From: a virus
Strand: one strand, 5' to 3'
DNA length: 41,247 nt
IMG/VR virus record: IMGVR_UViG_3300020421_001472
Location: 1-41,247 of that record
The notes under the pieces were generated by a model that worked only from the letters and a program-made list of their open reading frames with translations, did not search any database and was not told the DNA's origin. Made by a program: the position numbers and the translations under genes. Below are positions 38,632-41,247 of the stretch, one piece after another; position 1 is the stretch's first letter; every line of letters begins with the position of its first letter.

Positions 38632-39531
38632 ATGTCTGCAAATTCTCTCTCTGAACTCCGTAAGAGTCGTGGCAACTTTGATACTTTGCTTAAGCAAGTA
38701 GAGAAGATGTCAACCACCACTACAGAATCCAATGATACCGGCAAAGAGTGGAAACTCTCTGTTGATAAGGCTGGAAATGGTTCTGCCGTAATTCGTTTCC
38801 TTCCCCCTTCCAAGGGTGAGGAGTCTTATTGGGTGCGTCTTTGGACACACGGTTTCCAAGGCCCCACTGGTAAGTGGTATATCGAAAACTCTCTTACTAC
38901 TCTGAACCAACCTGATCCCGTTTCGGAACTGAACACTCAGCTCTGGAATACAGGTGCGGATGCTGATAAGGAGACTGCTCGTAAACAGAAGCGCCGTCTT
39001 TCTTATTACTCTAACATTCTTGTTGTGAGTGATCCTGCCAACCCAGAAAACGAAGGTAAAGTTTTCTTGTATCGGTATGGTCAGAAAATCTTTGAAATGA
39101 TTCAAGATGTAATCAAACCAGAACTGCCAACAGAAGACCCGATCAATCCGTTTGATCCGTGGGAAGGTGTTGACTTTGCACTGGTTGCTAGGAATGTCGC
39201 TGGTTATCGTAACTACGACAAGTCTAAGTTTGGTTCCAAGGTTCGTCCTATCGCCGACTCAGATGAAGCGATTGATGAACTCTGGGGGCAACAACAGTCC
39301 CTTAATGAGATCGTTGATCCTAGTCAGTTCAAATCTTATGATGAACTCAAAGCAAAACTTGAAATGGTTTTGAAGGGCAGTGTTGCGGCGTCAATGCCTG
39401 CTGCTGCTCAAACTGGTGATGTCGAGGATGATATCTTTATCAACGAGTCTACTGCAACTCCCGAAGTTTCAGCGGATTCTGGAGATGACGAAGATGCAAT
39501 GTCTTACTTCTCCCGACTTGCTGATGACTAA
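38632..39531 (+). CDS. 32: gp32-like single-stranded DNA-binding protein (299 aa)
   Basis: ATG 38632 is used because AAGGAG stands before it. The N-terminal LAST-like basic segment (SLSELRKSRGNFDTLLKQ) would mediate self-association. The OB core includes AVIRFLPPSK, YSNILVVSDPANPENEGKVFLYRYG and NPFDPWEGVDFALVARNVAGYRNYDKS. The tail is acidic (DVEDDIF...SGDDEDAMSYFSRLADD) and recruits partners such as gp59. There is no Cys, so the zinc site of T4 gp32 is missing. It would coat single-stranded DNA in replication and recombination. Confidence 0.95.
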   Translation: MSANSLSELRKSRGNFDTLLKQVEKMSTTTTESNDTGKEWKLSVDKAGNGSAVIRFLPPSKGEESYWVRLWTHGFQGPTGKWYIENSLTTLNQPDPVSELNTQLWNTGADADKETARKQKRRLSYYSNILVVSDPANPENEGKVFLYRYGQKIFEMIQDVIKPELPTEDPINPFDPWEGVDFALVARNVAGYRNYDKSKFGSKVRPIADSDEAIDELWGQQQSLNEIVDPSQFKSYDELKAKLEMVLKGSVAASMPAAAQTGDVEDDIFINESTATPEVSADSGDDEDAMSYFSRLADD

Positions 39532-39551
39532 AATATTTTAGTCTTTAGAGA

Positions 39552-39581
39552 GGGCGCCATAAATAGTGGCGCCCTTTTTTT
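39552..39581 (+). terminator. strong intrinsic terminator after gene 32
   Basis: GGGCGCC (39552-39558) and GGCGCCC (39568-39574) form a 7-bp GC stem around a 9-base loop, followed by seven T (39575-39581). It is 20 bp after the gp32 stop and ends the phoH-gp32 transcription unit. Confidence 0.9.
39558..39565 (+). promoter_or_regulatory. possible late promoter inside the terminator loop (CATAAATA)
   Basis: CATAAATA fits NATAAATA and occupies most of the loop of the gp32 terminator. A start near 39571-39573 would leave about 25 bases before ATG 39598. One element could thus stop early transcripts and begin late ones. Confidence 0.4.
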
Positions 39582-39597
39582 ATCTATAATATGATTC

Positions 39598-41127
39598 ATG
39601 CAAGGTTTAATTTTTGGCGGACAGCTTGAGGACTTGGGATTAGAATTTGATCCCTCGTTAGTCAGTATTCGTAGGTCATCTGGTGGACACAAAATCGCCA
39701 CGTTCCTCAGAAGACACGGTTACGATATTGATGTCGTTGACTATGTTCACAGGTGGAGCATAGAACAACTTAAAGCATTCATTGAATATAAGGTCACCGA
39801 TGACTGTCTATTCTTTGGATTTGGTTCCACGTTTTTTCTAAACACACCCACCGTTCTTGAATTAGTAAAATGGTTGAAGGAACGGTATCCACATATACCC
39901 CTTGTTGCAGGCAGTCAGAACCACTCCATGATGGAATTACAAATGGATTGGTATATCTACGGGTATGGAGAAAATGCCATACTTGCCTTGTTAGATCATT
40001 TCAAGGGTGGGCCAGAACCTATCCACAGTGGCAGAATGATAAACTGCTACGTCAACTACAAATCTTTTCCACAAGACGATCTTACAGTATCCTACCGTGA
40101 TGATGACTTCATACAACCAAGAGAAATACTGTTACTAGAGTTTGCTCGTGGGTGTAAGTTCAAATGTAAGTTCTGTAGTTTCCCTGTCCTTGGAGTCAAA
40201 GGTGATTACTCACGCACCGCACAGAGCGTCTATGATGAGATGTTGCGTAATTACGACAAGTGGGGAACAGAACATTATATTGTCCTAGATGAAACGTTCA
40301 ATGATAGTAGCGAGAAGATTGAGAAGTTTGCCAGTGTCATAGAGAAACTGCCATTCACACCAAAGATGACGGCGTATATTCGTGCAGACTTGATTACTAC
40401 CAGAAAAAGAGATTGGGACAATCTGATCAAAATGGGTATCACCTCACACTTTTATGGTGTCGAGTCGTTGAACCACAAGTCTGCCAAGTCTATCGGCAAG
40501 GGTATGGACAGCGGTAGGATCAAAGAAGGATTGTTGGAAGTTGATGAATACTTTCGTAGTGCAGGACACTATAAAGGACATATCTCATTGATCGCCGGAC
40601 TGCCACACGAGACTGTGGACAGTCTGAGGGACACTGGCAAGTGGTTATCGTCTTACTGGAACCAGAACAGTTATCATATGAATGTGTTGATGATAAAAGA
40701 CTTGGAGAAGAATACAGAAACACTGAACCACAATTCAGAGTTTGATAAGAACTGGTTTGACTATGGATATCGTAGAGACATCATTCCGCTGGATGACATT
40801 GATTGGTCAAAGAGTAGAAACCCATATTACAAAACATTATATGATTATGTTCGATCTACTGGATACTATTTGTTCTGGAGAAATGAACACACGAATCTAC
40901 AGGAAGTGATGAGATTTTGTGCAGAGGAATTCAGTGACTATCAGGCAAAGAATCTGATTGATCCTTTCATGTATGATAAGTTTTTTATTGATCCAGAAGT
41001 TCAGTGGTCAGACTTTGCAACCAAGGTTCACATGGAAAGAAGAACGGATCACATTCTTAATCACATTGATACTTACATAGAAAAGAAATTAGACCAAGTG
41101 TTTAACGTTGTTGCCGATAAACAATAG
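39598..41127 (+). CDS. B12-binding-type radical SAM protein (509 aa)
   Basis: The N-terminal 160 residues (GLIFGGQ, FLRRHGYDIDVVDYV, PLVAGSQN, YGYGENAILALLDHF) are arranged as in the B12-binding Rossmann domain of P-methyltransferase/MiaB-type radical-SAM enzymes, though a cobalamin His (DxHxxG) is not clear. The core cluster is C186-x3-C190-x2-C193 (GCKFKCKFC), then VLDETFND and GVESLNHKSAKSIGKGMD. Its architecture differs from the seven twitch-type proteins. It follows the gp32 terminator, so it is in a separate unit. Substrate unknown. Confidence 0.8.
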   Translation: MQGLIFGGQLEDLGLEFDPSLVSIRRSSGGHKIATFLRRHGYDIDVVDYVHRWSIEQLKAFIEYKVTDDCLFFGFGSTFFLNTPTVLELVKWLKERYPHIPLVAGSQNHSMMELQMDWYIYGYGENAILALLDHFKGGPEPIHSGRMINCYVNYKSFPQDDLTVSYRDDDFIQPREILLLEFARGCKFKCKFCSFPVLGVKGDYSRTAQSVYDEMLRNYDKWGTEHYIVLDETFNDSSEKIEKFASVIEKLPFTPKMTAYIRADLITTRKRDWDNLIKMGITSHFYGVESLNHKSAKSIGKGMDSGRIKEGLLEVDEYFRSAGHYKGHISLIAGLPHETVDSLRDTGKWLSSYWNQNSYHMNVLMIKDLEKNTETLNHNSEFDKNWFDYGYRRDIIPLDDIDWSKSRNPYYKTLYDYVRSTGYYLFWRNEHTNLQEVMRFCAEEFSDYQAKNLIDPFMYDKFFIDPEVQWSDFATKVHMERRTDHILNHIDTYIEKKLDQVFNVVADKQ

Positions 41128-41247
41128 TTCTGCGTTGTTGTTTGGTAGTGAAGTTTTTGGTGAAGTAACGTTTACACTTACCTCTGGTTGATATGGTAGA
41201 GTATTGTTTGATGCTCCAACCGCACCGGCCATTGCTTGTTGAATTTC
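41089..41247 (-). CDS. 3' end of a minus-strand gene (partial)
   Basis: On the minus strand an open frame enters from the right edge and stops at 41089-41091, giving 52 residues rich in small and beta-forming residues (AGAVGASNNTLPYQPEVSV, TSPKTSLPNNNAELLFIGN). Codon first positions are G-rich as in real genes; the other minus frames are less gene-like. It overlaps the end of the radical-SAM gene by 39 bp. The composition suits a virion protein, but the fragment is too short to name. Confidence 0.45.
   Translation of the reverse strand, partial: EIQQAMAGAVGASNNTLPYQPEVSVNVTSPKTSLPNNNAELLFIGNNVKHLV

Overview
This window is part of a tailed-phage genome of the T4-like (myovirus-type) marine group. 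The diagnostic genes lie at the right: a PhoH-like ATPase, a gp33-like late-transcription coactivator, a gp59-like helicase loader and a gp32-like single-strand DNA-binding protein. T4-type late promoters (NATAAATA) and near-consensus sigma-70 promoters (TTGACA, 17-18 bp, TATAAT) are both visible. The host cannot be named from sequence. No photosynthesis genes are present, and the phage carries a permuted (two-piece) tmRNA gene. Known permuted tmRNAs occur in alphaproteobacteria, marine cyanobacteria and some betaproteobacteria, so a marine alphaproteobacterial or cyanobacterial host is a reasonable guess.

Layout. 1-7050 (+): compact early-type region of small genes (several with membrane segments, one winged-helix regulator, one HExxH metalloprotease-like protein, one glycosyltransferase-like protein) and a tRNA-Gly(UCC), fired by at least five strong sigma-70-like promoters, several followed by leader hairpins. 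7050-7300: convergent intergenic region with a minus-strand terminator, a plus-strand late promoter and three copies of a small pseudoknot. 7300-12723 (-): a late operon behind a TATAAATA promoter, encoding a nuclease-like protein, two coiled-coil membrane proteins, a 50-residue basic protein and two large secreted repeat proteins. 12845-34258 (+): a long, tightly overlapping metabolic operon. It begins with a fatty acid desaturase, a 2OG-Fe(II) oxygenase, a GNAT-like protein, a methyltransferase and a short UDP-sugar dehydrogenase. Seven tandem radical-SAM proteins follow, each with an N-terminal SPASM/twitch-like cysteine domain and interleaved with an APS-kinase-like protein, an NMN-adenylyltransferase-like protein and a methyltransferase. 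The operon then has two glycosyltransferase-like proteins, a second UDP-sugar dehydrogenase, a carbamoyltransferase and an SGNH-like protein. 34298-39531 (+): phoH, a micro-ORF for a peptide with 8 Cys in 15 residues, a Cas4/RecB-like nuclease, the tmRNA, a SleB cell-wall hydrolase, a nucleotide-sugar epimerase, gp33, gp59 and gp32, closed by a strong terminator. 39598-41247: an eighth radical-SAM protein of a different, B12-type architecture, and the tail of a convergent minus-strand gene.

How it fits together (inference): the metabolic island looks like a nucleotide-sugar or glycoconjugate tailoring pathway (UDP-sugar oxidation, epimerisation, radical chemistry, methylation, carbamoylation, glycosyl transfer) that could decorate virion proteins or remodel the host surface. 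The substrate of the radical-SAM set is unknown. The most striking individual element is the tmRNA: a G3-U70 acceptor stem split across a permuted gene, a full tag reading frame ANDDVYALAA, and overlapping host-type and phage-late promoters exactly in front of it.
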